DNA from: Sanderia malayensis
Lineage: Eukaryota > Cnidaria > Scyphozoa > Semaeostomeae > Pelagiidae
Assembly (NCBI GenBank): GCA_013076295.1
Contig: RQOL01000532.1
Coordinates: forward strand, 3,038,001 to 3,102,000
DNA length: 64,000 nt
Direction: 5' to 3'
In this document: positions 30,527 through 42,101 of the stretch, piece after piece
Position numbering within the stretch: the stretch's first letter is position 1
Layout: each line of letters begins with the position of its first letter
The notes under the pieces: generated by a model
What the model saw: the letters and a program-made list of their open reading frames with translations, nothing else
Told to the model about the DNA's origin: nothing
Database searches by the model: none
Position numbers and translations under genes: made by a program

Positions 30527-31490
30527 ACCAATGCCTCAGCCACTATGGACACAATTACGTAACATACGCTCCTGCGCAGTACCAATAACTACGCCACTGT
30601 GCATTCTGGCCACCTTTCTTCTCCGCATAGCGTAACCCTAACCCTAAGCCTAAGCCTAACCCTAAGGCCAATACCTCAGCCACTATGGACACAATTACGT
30701 AGCATACGCTCCTGCGCAGTACCAATAACTACGCTACTGCGCATTCTGACTACCTTTCTCCTCCGCATAGCGTTACCCTAACCCTAAGCCTAACCCTAAC
30801 CCTAACCCTAAGGCCAATGCCTCAGCCACAATGGACACAATTACGTAGCATACGCTCCTGCGCAGTACCAATAACTACGCTACTGCGCATTCTGACCACC
30901 TTTCTCCTCCGCATAGCGAAACCCTAACCCTAACCCTAAACTCTAACCCTAACCCTAAGGCCAATACCTCAGCCACTATGGACACAATTACGTCACATAC
31001 GCTCCTGCGCAGTGCCAATAACTACGCCACTGCGCTTTCTGACCACTTTTCTCCTCCGCATAGCGTAACCCTAACCCTAACCCTAACCCTAACCCTAACC
31101 CTAAGGCCAATGCCTCAGCCACAATGGACACAATTACGTAGCATACGCTCCTGCGCAGTACCAATAACTACGCTACTGCGCATTCTGACCACCTTTCTCC
31201 TCCGCATAGCGAAACCCTAACCCTAACCCTAAACTCTAACCCTAACCCTAAGGCCAATACCTCAGCCACTATGGACACAATTACGTCACATACGCTCCTG
31301 CGCAGTGCCAATAACTACGCCACTGCGCTTTCTGACCACTTTTCTCCTCCGCATAGCGTAACCCTAACCCTAACCCTAACCCTAACCCTAACCCTAACTG
31401 ATACACCAGACACTGTCGGTAGTATTACGTCATGCATACTCCTGCGCAGTAACTTATATATGGCACTGCGCATACATGCCCACCTTTAGG
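30130..31490. repeat. minisatellite of ~140-147-base units interleaved with CCCTAA repeats
   Basis: About nine units start with atggacacaattacg at 30135, 30263, 30404, 30545, 30685, 30831, 30978, 31124 and 31271. Each unit has a core with ctcctgcgcagta, tactgcgcattctgaccacc and ctcctccgcatagcg, followed by two to six CCCTAA units. Length differences between units come from the CCCTAA number. The last two pairs of units form a 293-base higher-order duplication (30831-31123 against 31124-31416). The small open frames inside are by-products. Confidence 0.95.
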
Positions 31491-32655
31491 ACATTTTAAT
31501 TGCAAATTGATCAAAATACAAAGTAGATGCTCTCATCAGGTTTTGAACCACTGGTCTCGAGATTAGCGTACAGGAAAGTTACCGGTAGTCCACAGTAGCC
31601 CTTACCAGAAGAGGAGAAGATGATAAGGTCAAAGGAATGAAAGCACCAAATACAGTTATCCTTCACTCGTTGATATTGGTCATCTACCGTTACGTTCTGC
31701 ATACATGCGTCATGTCACATTTGAAATTGGCCGGCAGAGCAAATCATTCGGTTATCGAATTAAAGTATGCGCTTGACATACAACAGAAGCAAGCTAACAT
31801 CTCCCACCTTGAACTACTTCACTGTTCGGTGAATGTTTAATCGCACCTTAGTAAGAAAAATAAAGCTTGCTTGCAAGCTTTTGCCTACACCCATCTCCAT
31901 ATATTTTGCAGGCACTCATTTCAAAACATATCGTTTTAATCAATTGCTAGATGCTTCAGTCCCGATTATTGGTTTTAAATCACAGCAGCACTTATTTCAA
32001 CAACGTTAACAACTAGTATATCATATAGTCTGTCTGATGATTGCGAAAGCATGAAACTCCGAGTAACAGAGAACTAGTCTACTTTCTCGCTTCTATTCTA
32101 ATTATGAGCAAATAACTGAATTACGAGAGCACAAAATTACGTCCAGTTTCAAAGAATTGTCTCCCAAATTCGCTCTATGCAAGCTGGTATCTGTTTACCT
32201 CATCAGCTAAAATGACCTGAATATAACACCCAGCTGTAAATAGTTCTTTTAGAACAACAACCGTATTGTTTGGAACATGAAATTCACAACAAATCATAGT
32301 TTTAGAGATAAAAGAATCACTATGTTGGGAAGTCAAAGCTCGTGAGAACTAATCAAGCATCTTGTAATTCATGAAAATGACGTAATATTACCGAGTCACT
32401 CACGAGGAATGATGTGGCATGGCGACGAAACCAAAAACTAATTTGATTGCAATTCAATATTAACAATACCCAATTATAATTGCAATTACTACCTAAATAG
32501 CAACAAGCAATCTGAGCATCAAAACAAAATAAAACGCAAACAAAATGAGTAATTAACAACCCACATGGGAGAACTTCAAATGCAAGGAATTGGCAGTTCA
32601 ATGGTAGATTAAAAACCTGAACCCAAAGACCCAATGGCTTCCAGACAGTGGGGAT

Positions 32656-32686
32656 ACGACCATACGTCCCCACGACGTATGGTCGT
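32656..32686. repeat. perfect 12-bp hairpin
   Basis: The arms acgaccatacgt and acgtatggtcgt are separated by a 7-base loop. No surrounding gene or terminator context explains it. Confidence 0.7.
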
Positions 32687-32924
32687 TCATATATGCTACA
32701 AAACTGCCAAATTTTCATCATTTTTCACAATAGCTATTGTATCGAAGCGAAAGGAATATAAAAAGTCCAACCCTTGGCAACAACCTAAACACTTGGGTAC
32801 TTTTAGTTTATTATCTGAGAACCTTTGACAAAAAGGAACTTCCAGAACAAAATTGACAATTTTCAAAAACTGAGACCTACAGGCCCAAAACTAAAACTTG
32901 GTCATTAATTGGCTATAAGTTTTG

Positions 32925-33660
32925 TATTCAGGTAGTGATAATGTCACCAGATTCAAAGTTTGGGTTCGGAGTATTAATGCTACAGAAACAGAAAAAAATA
33001 TATTTTCTGAAGGAACCTATGAGGAACAGGAATTTTCAAAAATACTTGCAAAAATTGTGACCACAAGGCCCAGAACTAGAATTGGTCCGCAAATGGCTCT
33101 ACGCGATTGCTCTACATAGTCACATCAGTCACAAATCTCCCAAATAGTCGGAATCTACTACTTAGGGCCTTCTGGTCATTTTGAGACACGTTTCAGCTCA
33201 CTAGGATAATTGGTTCACAGGTTATCGTCTTTCTGACGCTTGCGACATAAACCTGCTTTCAACCCTTAGGAAACGTCGTTTCCAGTGTTTTGAAACGCTG
33301 GGGACACTTTACAATGAAATTTGGATTCCAAATAGTCGAAATATAACAATATATAACACGTCTAAACTTTTTTCAGCTCTCTAGGACGATTAGTTCGCAA
33401 GCTATCGCCTTTCTAAACGCTCGCGACACATTGGGTAGTGATAATGTCTCTAGATTCCAGGGTGGCGTTCAAAGTATTAATACTAGAGAGACAGGAGAAC
33501 TTTTATTTTTTTAAGGAAGCGGAAAGGAACAGGGGTCTCCAGAAATTTTTGAAGTTTTTGAAAATTGTGAGCTACATTCCCAGAACTTTTTGGCATTAAG
33601 CCGGACAACTTTTATTCTCTGAATGGATCTATGATGAGAAATAGAAATTTCCACAAATAT
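32925..33660. repeat. diverged tandem/dispersed repeat block
   Basis: The motif ggtagtgataatgtc recurs at about 32934 and 33434 with similar following sequence. The motif ctaggacgattagttcgcaa at about 33380 matches ctaggataattggttcacag at about 33209. A related stretch (ggtcttctgatcactttgaa and onward) occurs at about 46816-46862. This suggests an old interspersed repeat family. No coding potential is visible. Confidence 0.5.
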
Positions 33661-33873
33661 TTGAAAAACTTTATAAATTGTTTTCAACTGTTTCAAAAAG
33701 CCTTCAACGAAGTCAATTGTTTTGCTCTTATTCAGTACAGTATGGTTTTTTGACAAAGAATTCTTATTGCAGCCGTCAGCTAATTTTGATTGAGTTTCGG
33801 CGGATACGGAAGAAGGTTCTTTTGGCCACTAGTATCTTTTGCCAACCTCCCCTGATTTGACAAGTTTTGCAAA

Positions 33874-36435
33874 ATGTATAAAGTATTTGCTATTTGTTGT
33901 ATATTTTGGATGGAATTTGTGCTGGGAAAGCATGAGAATGAACTAACAGTTGCAACTTATAACATCTGGAATGTCATGTTTCATTGGGAAGTCAGGAAAT
34001 TATACATCGCTGATCTGGTAAGTAGTGTAAATTTAGGCCCAAATTTTTAGGCCACCCCTCTTCGGTAGGATATTTTTGGAGACGGAGCAGTCAAAGAACT
34101 GAAGGTGAAATAGAAGGATAACACACCTATCCTGCACAATTATTACACTGAATGTGATCTTAAATTTGCGATATTTATTGAAGCTTTGTGTTTCTTTTTG
34201 ACATTACTGTAATACACCACCCCACCCACACACACTCATTCATTTTCATCTCACACCTCAGCATGTAAAGTCTTGTATAGATAGTAGATTAGATTGCCAA
34301 AGAAAGACTTGATTTTCATAACCAGAAACAAAACTTTCCTACAAGAACCCAACCCAGGACCTGTGGCCAGAGCCATTTTGACTATTGTATTGTTTTCATA
34401 TGTTTTGGAGGTAAATTTACATTGTGATATGTTACACTCCAAGCCCACCATGCCACGACCTTGGCTGGCACATGCCAAACAAACATAACAAGTTCATTAT
34501 GAATTGAAAATACATGCTTCCAGCTGTAATATACAATAGGCTTACCTTTCCCTTTGCTCACTGTCAGCCTTTCAATTCACACTTTTCATTGTTCATCAGG
34601 GTATGTCATATTCACCACTTCCAAAAATTGATTCTCACAAATCTTGAGTACCAGTTTGATTTTATTTTTCCAGATAAAAACCCACAATATTGATGTAATT
34701 GCATTCCAAGAAGTTCGTTCTGACAGAGACAAAAAACGCAATCAACTACATGACCTTCAGGAGTTGCTACCAAGTCACAAATGGATGCTTTATCATCCAA
34801 TCAATGTCGTAAGAGACTCTCCTGGGAAAGCTCGCCCCGGTTGGGAGCTAGAGGGCATCGGGTTGCTTAGCAGACACCGCATTCTGTCATATCATCAAGT
34901 TAATTTCACAAAGGGTCACGGCATGGATGCGAATGCAAGAGCGTTACTCAGTGCACAGATCGAGGTGGATGATAAAGAGATATCTTTTATTGTCTTGCAT
35001 CTTTCGTACGACAAGCGGGACCAATGTGACAATGCTTGGGACATTCTAAAGTACCTGCACATGGCAGGGGTGGAGCAAACGGTACTTCTCGGCGACTTTA
35101 ATGTTTACAGAGATCATCACTGGCCTATCTATGCATTGATGAATGGCAAATTTCCTGCCAATGCGCCCTGGCGTTGTAAGCGAACTCAAAAGCCATGGTT
35201 TCATGGACATTCTGATTACAATTTTGTTGATGCTTGGAAATCTATTCAACCACATCAGCCTGGATACACTTTTAGTAACATGGTAAGTCAACTTCTAATA
35301 ACACAATTACTCATATATTATAATAATAATAAGTAAGTTAGTAGTTTTGTGAGCAACTAATGTGAAAGAATGTTTTGGGCTTGACACTTTTTAACATATC
35401 AATTTTAGTTACAATATATACTCAACGCAGTATATTTTACAATAATCGCAAATACATTAAAAGCCCGCAAAAAGAATCTATGCATTTCCATCCAGTCTAT
35501 TGTTCAAATACAATAGCCTATTGTTTGCTCATTTGTTTTGAGCAGGGATTTCAGACTGGAAGGTTCTTAATTCACTGGTTCTTATATTATTCTGGATATT
35601 AGCTCTACTCTGGCTAGAATACAATAAACACCCGCGTATAAGAACCTGTGAATTCTGCATCCAGCCTATTGTTAAAATACAATAGCCTATTGTTTGTCCG
35701 TTTGTTTTGAGCAGAAATGTCAGCTTCAGGTTTTTAATCAACTTGTTCTTATATGCGTGTGTTTACTGTTTCCCACGTCAATATGGTACAATATTCAATG
35801 ATCATATCCTCTTTTTGCAGCCTAGCCCGGGATTACATAGCCGTCCTGACCGAATTCTGGTATCAACAACAGGGTTGAAAGTTTCAAAAGCTTACTTGCT
35901 GGGCACGGGTGCTGATTATGCAAGGGAATACCACAGCGATCTCTACTGGGCTCGCATCAACACTATTTATGATATAGCGGAAAAACTGACTGAAGGAATC
36001 GTGTACGAGGACTCTTGCCACTGGGACTGTGGACCCCACGGAATGTGCAGATGCGGAATTTGCGTTCCCAGAGGTCATAGCGCTGGCATTTGCGACGAGA
36101 TGTTCTGCGAAGCCTGTAGCCCTGCGAAACTGAAACTTTACGAACTACTGCTGTTATGTTTCATTGCAGCTACGACTCTTATCATAATCAGTATTTCTGT
36201 TATGATACTCAAATGTACTCGAACAAGTTTCAACTCTCGTGTGTTCAACAGAGTGAAGAGGTCGTTTTTAGGAAAGTTGTATTTTATTGGACTGTTGCTT
36301 CTGTTTATCATAGGGCTATACCTTGTTCTCATTATCGGCTTGAGAGACACGCTAAAACTTGCCGAGTCACAGATAGCAGAAGAGAAATTCCCTTCAGACC
36401 ATCTCATGTTGGTTTCTGAGATCAAAATCAGCTGA
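33874..36435 (+). CDS. membrane endonuclease/exonuclease/phosphatase (EEP) fold protein
   Basis: Three exons, 33874-34017, 34674-35282 and 35821-36435, all phase 0, 455 aa. A hydrophobic N-terminus (residues 1-18) looks like a signal peptide. EEP motifs follow in order: TYNIWN (Asn30), FQEVRSD (Glu61), LLSRHRI, VLHLSYD, GDFNVYRD (Asp189, Asn191), SDYNFVDAW and RPDRILVS (Asp261). A Cys-rich stretch then runs at about 314-350, with two hydrophobic helices at about 358-382 and 402-424. The final motif PSDHLML (Asp444, His445) is the usual catalytic end of the fold. The family includes sphingomyelinases, DNase I-like and inositol phosphatases; the substrate is unknown. The core and the SDH would lie on the same, probably lumenal or extracellular, side. 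The EEP call is firm; the function is open. Confidence 0.88.
35622..35769. mobile_element. MITE (ATATAAGAACC family) in the EEP gene intron 2
   Basis: The left end aataaacacccgcgtataag and the complement of the right end cagtaaacacacgcatataa form terminal inverted repeats. The centre has taaaatacaatagcctattg. A degenerate neighbour copy at about 35460-35600 shares the same centre, so two copies sit side by side in the intron 35283-35820. Confidence 0.75.
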
Positions 36436-38582
36436 TATTGACTGCTGCAATGAGAATTCTTGTTAAAACATACTGCACTGAACAAGCACTAACAATTGAA
36501 TTCATTGAAGACTTTTTGAAACATTTCAATTTCATAATTTTATATACTGTATATTGCTTGGATATTTATAGTAGAAATAATATCGATATCGTCATGCACC
36601 TGAATCTAAATCTGCATCTGAATTGTCATATGTGTTCCGTTTTTTTATGCGATGAATGATATCGTAAAACTGAATGGATGAACTGAAAATCCTGCTTCCA
36701 GATTTTTGATGATTATGTGATTTAAATTAGTTTCTTTTAATCTGAGGTTTTCTACTTTTATTCCTCTGTTTTGTTCTCGTTTTATTTTCATGGTGAAGTC
36801 AAATCAACAAAGATTTGACCAATTTATTATTGCTGAGACATTACGTCATGTAGTAATACGTCATGCATGTACCTACACAGTAGCCTATATATGGCTGGCA
36901 CTGCGTATACACATCCACCTTTAGGGCCCTCTAACCCCAATTCTAAACCTAACTCTAATCCTAATTCTAACTGATACAACAGATACTGCCAGTAGCATTA
37001 CGTCATGAATACTGCTGCGTAGTAGCCTAGATATGGCACTGCGCATATACGCCCACCTTCAGGGCGCTCTTTCCATAACCATTTGCTGTTAGAAAGCAAG
37101 TTATGCTCATCCAAAGAAAGTCAAAGTATTAGATTTTTATGGTATGACAGCCGTGTGCTGTGCCTGAAAAGACAGAGACTGCTGCACACCTGAAGCTTTT
37201 GTCTACACCCCCTCTCCAAATTTTTTTACAAGCACTCAGTTCGAGACGTTGTTTTAATTTGTTTCTCGCGTGTTTTCACAATTAAAAATTCATTTAACAT
37301 ATCACAAAAGAATAGACAAAGGTTATTTTAATAATTCCCACAGATTGATGCTTGTTTGGAAACATGTGGAGAATGATTCGTGCCAATGGTGTTGTTATCA
37401 AGCAACATAAATGCCGTCTGTTACTCCAATAAATATGTGATAGTAAAAGTAAATATTTACTTGGTTATGGATCGGGCTTCACATTTAAAAATTAATTCAA
37501 AACATTGCAAAAAAATAAAAAACGTTATTTCAATAGTTGCCATAGGTTGAGGCTGGTTTGGACACACGGAGATCGATTGATGTTTAATGGTTTTGTTATC
37601 AAAGCAACATGAATACGACCTGTTATTCCAGTTTGAGTAATTGCAGGTAGTGGTTGTAATGTACATGAAAAGATGGTTTGTCAAATCGTCAATTGTATTG
37701 CAAGCATACATTTGTGCAAATTGTATTAAAAAAATAGCGTGCAGATATCAGAAGCAACAGAGAGGGAAGTAATAAACAGAGTGACTTACACTACGCTGCT
37801 GAATTTTTAAAAGCGGGTGAGTATGTTTTCTATATGTAGGTTGCAGGGTGGAGGCACGCTACATTTAGGTAAGAGGAAACTCTACCGAAATAAATTATAG
37901 TTAAGTCTTCACATAACCAGACAGACTATACTAGTCTACATGATTCAAACTCGTGTAATTTAAGCTATATCTGATTAGAACAGAATTACCCGTTCCTTCA
38001 AGAATAACTAAAAAACCAATGCTTGTAAAACAAACCTCTACAATTTGAACCTTTTGTAATTGGAACATTTTTATGCTTTTCAAGAGTGTTTGAATTAGAC
38101 GGAGTTGGCTATAGCTCTGTCAAAATGAGAAGGACCCTTAAATTTCATGACAATTTTTGTTAATTTCAAAACCGAGATTCGGCAATTTTAGGAAAAGCAA
38201 TTCATTAATTAATCTATTTATGCGGCCGCTTCAAGGTAGAAAATCCTGAGTTTTCGCTATTTGGGAGTGAGCCAGGCAACCGCAAAAAGAGTAGTTGGGA
38301 GATGGCCGCTAATTGGAGGCTTAGCATATAAGCAATACAATAATATGGGGAAGTGTTTTGAACTGAAAGTTCATGTTCGTTATCGAGGGGTGGCCGCTGA
38401 TCAGACATTGTCGTTATCAAAAGATAGACTTTATTAGAATCTCGATATGACAACCCTGCTAGATTGATAATCGTGCGAAAATACATGTATGCTTTAGAAA
38501 TGGGTAATTGAAGAAGTTGTTAAACTTTTTAGCGTTGATGAGCATCAACCAATGATTCGAAATTGCACTTGACATTGTCTAA
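36436..38582. other. intergenic with satellite fragment and tandem duplication
   Basis: No gene seen. It holds the satellite fragment at 36838-37076. Two diverged ~200-base tandem copies lie at about 37270-37690 (for example gttatcaagcaacataaatg against gttatcaaagcaacatgaat). A block at about 37190-37260 also resembles 31870-31945, downstream of the big minisatellite. Confidence 0.5.
36838..37076. repeat. fragment of the TACGTCA/CTGCGCAG minisatellite
   Basis: Two units resemble the last unit of the 30-31.5 kb array (ttacgtcatg…gtagcctatatatggc…cactgcg…cccacctttagg), joined by degenerate cctaa-type repeats (ctaaacctaactctaatcct). It is older and more decayed than the main array. Confidence 0.7.
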
Positions 38583-40729
38583 ATGGCGACTTCCCTCCTC
38601 TCTTTGGCGCTTTCTGCGACAATACTACTGGTGGGAGGGAGATGCGCATTAGCAAGCACGCCCTCAAACTGCCCCAACCGCTACTTCTGTGAGTCCAATG
38701 AGATCAAGTACAGGTCATTAAAAGAAATGAAGAACACTTACTTCAATTCAAGTGATGTGATCAGCAGTATGCCAATAGTAGAGCCAGTCACGTGCATGAG
38801 ACAGTGCACTACCTCAGCGTTGTGTCAGTCAATCAACCATTATCTGCAAGACAAAGATAACAAAATGTATTGTGACTTGATCAACGGCAACATTTGGTCG
38901 AATTCGAGCTTTGTGCAGAAGAGAAACAGCTCTACACATTACTTTATACAGGTATGCTGTATTGTAGATATTGTTATAGTAGTTGCCAAATATACTGGAC
39001 TTTTCAAAATCTGGCAACGTTTTCTTTTGAGAAAGACATGTACGATAATAACGAAATTTATTTGCATGGTATATGCGCATGTCTCGTTGAAAGAAATTGC
39101 CTTAGAGGGAATGGGGTTGAGTGAAGCCAACGGTAAAAGAATTTCGTGGATTGACGGCCTTGCTTCCACATTGTTATCCGAAAGTGTCCCAAAGACTTTT
39201 GGGACACTTTCGGACAACATTGGGACAATATGGAATTACCATAGACTCAAAGACTTTTGGCCACTATTTTAGCTCTCTCTAATAAGGACACTTGTCTGTT
39301 GGCAATCCGCTTCATAACATAAACAACAATTAACATGTTAATAATTTCGTAATTGTTCATTTTTTAAATATTCAGAGTCCGTGCTCATCGAACCCTTGTC
39401 GAAATGGTGGAACTTGTATTCCGCGGTACCAGCAAGGTGACTACAAATGCGCGTGCGCTCACAGCAACCATACGGCTTGGATAAGTGGACATTACTGCGA
39501 AACACTTACAGGTGAGTGTCATGCATAAAGATAGGATATAAGATAATCTTATATCCTATCTCTATGGTATCATGATGCAATAGATAACAATACAACACAA
39601 TGTGCATGATTATTCACATCGTGTTGTATTGTTATCTAATTCAAATTACAGTGGCCGAAGATACTGCAAAAGTCTCGTATCCATTTGACGGGGCCTCTCA
39701 TCTCAAAGACGCGAGAAGCAATGCTGGACATGGACTGACATTGTATGGTAATGCCAGAGTGCTATGGGTGCCCGATAGACGGTCTCCAGTTCTTTACGTG
39801 CAGGAGACAATTGGATCGTATGCCCGAAGCAATTTGTATGGCAGAGATTGTCTTGCGTAAGTGTCTTTCTCAATATTCCACGTATGGTACACCAATATTT
39901 TCTGTCTAATGTTTCTAATCTAACCTCCTCTAATGTTTTCTATATACACGCCTTTTTGTAAGAGTCCTAGTACTAGAGACCCTAGAAGTTTAAAAAAAGT
40001 GATTGAGTTGCTTTAATGTTATCCTGCTTAATAGTTTTTCATCGTTTTTGTGAAAATAGAAAACCAAGCAAGTGCTTAAATGGCATGTCCGTATCAATTT
40101 GGTTCAAGATTCGCAAGAAATCCCACGATGCACTTCTTCCAGACAGTGCTGATTGCCGAAAAAAGTCGCAAGTTCTCGCCCAAGCAACGCCAAGTGCCTC
40201 AAAACAAGGGTTTCGCGTTATTTTTTTCGGTTGTGAGACAAATGCCTTCCAAGTGACTTTCCGCAACTATGTCAACCAACACATAATCACATGGGGCACG
40301 GCAAGCAATAGGACATTGTACACTTCATGGTCACACATCGTGGCAACCATGAAATATGGAGATATTGTTATACTTTACTTCAATGGAGTTGAAGTCGCAA
40401 GATCAACGGTAACTTGTATCATACATATTATCACATATCCCCTAAGTCACTGCAGTTGTAAACTATCAGTCAATGTAATGATTTTATTCTAGACGTTTAC
40501 CAGTGTGTCAGCCAGGACTATAGTTGACGCTAGAATAGGTTTTGGTCATCACGTAACCACCAATATTGGTGTATTTCTGGACGACTTTGCAGCATGGTAC
40601 AATGTACTGTCTCCATCAGATGTTCAACGAGTTTACAATGAAGGTATGCGCACGCGCAAGTATTCATCACCTTGCATGCCAGTGTTTATCATACAGGAAA
40701 CGTCTTTTCTATTAGAAGCTGGTTTATAA
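38583..40729 (+). CDS. secreted PAN/apple-EGF-LamG-like multidomain protein
   Basis: Five exons: 38583-38951, 39376-39511, 39652-39856, 40060-40408 and 40493-40729, in consistent phases, 431 aa if the last exon runs to the stop. A clear signal peptide (about residues 1-24) is followed by a Cys-containing PAN/apple-like region (…VTCMRQCTTSALCQSINHY…) in exon 1. Exon 2 encodes one EGF-like domain (CSSNPCRNGGTC…CACAHSN…GHYCE). Exons 3-5 encode a concanavalin/LamG-like jelly-roll domain (VSYPFDGASHL, LNGMSVSIWFKI, WSHIVATMKYGD, FLDDFAAWYNVLSPSDVQRV). It is probably extracellular and may bind glycans or matrix; its role is unknown. A GTATGC donor at 40644 could splice to an unseen further exon, so the 3' end is uncertain. 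Confidence 0.8.
39171..39219. repeat. perfect 16-bp hairpin in intron 1 of the PAN-EGF-LamG gene
   Basis: The arms ccgaaagtgtcccaaa (39178-39193) and tttgggacactttcgg (39198-39213) have a 4-base loop and extend a few more imperfect pairs (ttgttat/acaaca). Confidence 0.85.
39530..39560. repeat. 15-bp perfect palindrome in intron 2 of the PAN-EGF-LamG gene
   Basis: gataggatataagat and atcttatatcctatc are separated by one base. It lies just downstream of the exon 2 donor. Confidence 0.9.
39582..39637. repeat. 23-bp hairpin with one mismatch in the same intron
   Basis: The left arm 39582-39604 (starting agataacaatacaacacaat) and the right arm 39615-39637 pair with a single mismatch around a 10-base loop. 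The right arm ends only about 14 bases before the exon 3 acceptor at 39652. As RNA it could fold into a stem that occludes the polypyrimidine region, or act as a small-RNA precursor. Confidence 0.85.
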
Positions 40730-42101
40730 GTAATTGGAGGGCGAGAAATTTGAAAAAACTTTTGTACTAGGTTCAGAATAATTAAGAAATTGCAAAGTTT
40801 CCCTTCTTCCAGTTGAGAAATATTTAGTACTATAAGTGCTAATCCAAGTTTCTGATAAAAAATCGTGTAAGATCGTCGCATTAATAGATAGTTGATTAAT
40901 AAACAATAATCGATTGATAGTTGATAAGCAAAATGGTTTGAAAAAGCCAATTATACTTCCATTATAAAAATATAAAATTCACCCAAATACATATTTGAAT
41001 GAGAAGATATTCGAGTTCACCAAAAGATTGTTTGAGAATTGGGTTCCGGACATTTTTAAAAGTCAAATCATTTTTTTAATAGGTTTGAAACGAAACAAAA
41101 TACCGACTTCTGGGTAGTAGGTGGATAAAGAATCAAGACAACTATCAAGAAAAGAATTAAAGAACTTACAATTCATATTTGAATTAAAACACGTTGTTAT
41201 TTTATCAAGCACAGAGCCTTTTCCGCAAGTCATTTTAAGATAATTTAGGACCCAACACTAGCGTGTTGAGCATGCAAGAATTCTAAATAAAATAACGTAG
41301 TAAAACAATTGCTGTAAAAGTCGCTTGAAATTCGCTGAAATATAAATAAACTAACTTACCATGTATGTATTCCAACTCTTTTGCGTAGAAATTGGCGAAA
41401 AAAAAGAAGGAGAAATTGCACCAAATAAAAAAGCCTGCTTCACAAATGCGAGAGACGAAGAAGAACACGCCTCATAGAGCACAAGAGTTTTAAACAATTG
41501 TAAAATATCATTTACATATTTCACTTTAAATTCAACTCTCTACTTTCAACAGGAACATTTCTATTCATGCTTAATCCCCCTGGGGCATACATGTATGAAC
41601 AAAGTTGAACTTTAGATAAGCTGAAATATAGTTGTTTGTTTTCGATAAAATCTGCAATTTAAAAGAATGAAAATGTTTACGGATAATAAGTATATCACAA
41701 AGAAAGTCAAAATTGGAATTAAATTTAAAAGAAGGTCAGAGTTCACGTCAATTACACGTCTTTAATTTTATAAGAAACCTACCTCAAGCCCTACTAGTAA
41801 AAGTTTCTTTTATTTGCTATTGTTTTCTATTGTTAAAGAAAACAATAAAACAAAAGAATCTATTGAAATTTAGCACAAATTCTACTAGTAAGTTTCTTAT
41901 AAAAAAACGTGTATTTCAGTTCAATCAATTCTGATTGGAACACAACTTCTTGAAAATACAAAACAACAGCAAAATACAAGATTCTACATGTTCATTTCTT
42001 AAAAACCAACGTGTCTCTTTCCGTTGGGCATAAGTGCAATAAAAAGCCGAAATTTTAGTCTTTTCATAACACCATTGCGCAGCATAGCATGCGCCACCGC
42101 A
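40730..42101. other. AT-rich intergenic segment
   Basis: It lies between two convergent genes (PAN-EGF-LamG plus, WDR61 minus). No additional exon of either gene and no repeat family was recognised. It presumably contains both 3' UTRs. Confidence 0.5.

Larger units (their letters stand above)
28002..33873. other. repeat-rich intergenic region between GFI-type and EEP genes
   Basis: No gene was recognised. It contains a pyrimidine-rich strand (28259-28365), a miRNA-like hairpin, a hAT-type MITE, half of a foldback element, a telomere-like minisatellite, a 12-bp perfect hairpin and diverged dispersed repeats, each listed separately. Around 28385-28515 a short motif atattgagt recurs several times. 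Confidence 0.6.

Noticed and set aside
30135..31489. Series of 60-80-codon frames with conserved sequence
   Set aside because: They arise from tandem repetition of one satellite unit including CCCTAA words; conservation reflects array homogenisation.
31505..31700. tRNA- or SINE-like stretch (ggttcaaaacc B-box-like motif on the minus strand)
   Set aside because: No convincing A-box or cloverleaf could be drawn, and there is only one weak box.
34251..34488. Open frames on both strands in the first EEP intron, with a gccagagcc/ggctggcac palindromic feel
   Set aside because: They lie between two phase-0 EEP exons, and the inverted ends were too imperfect to call an element.
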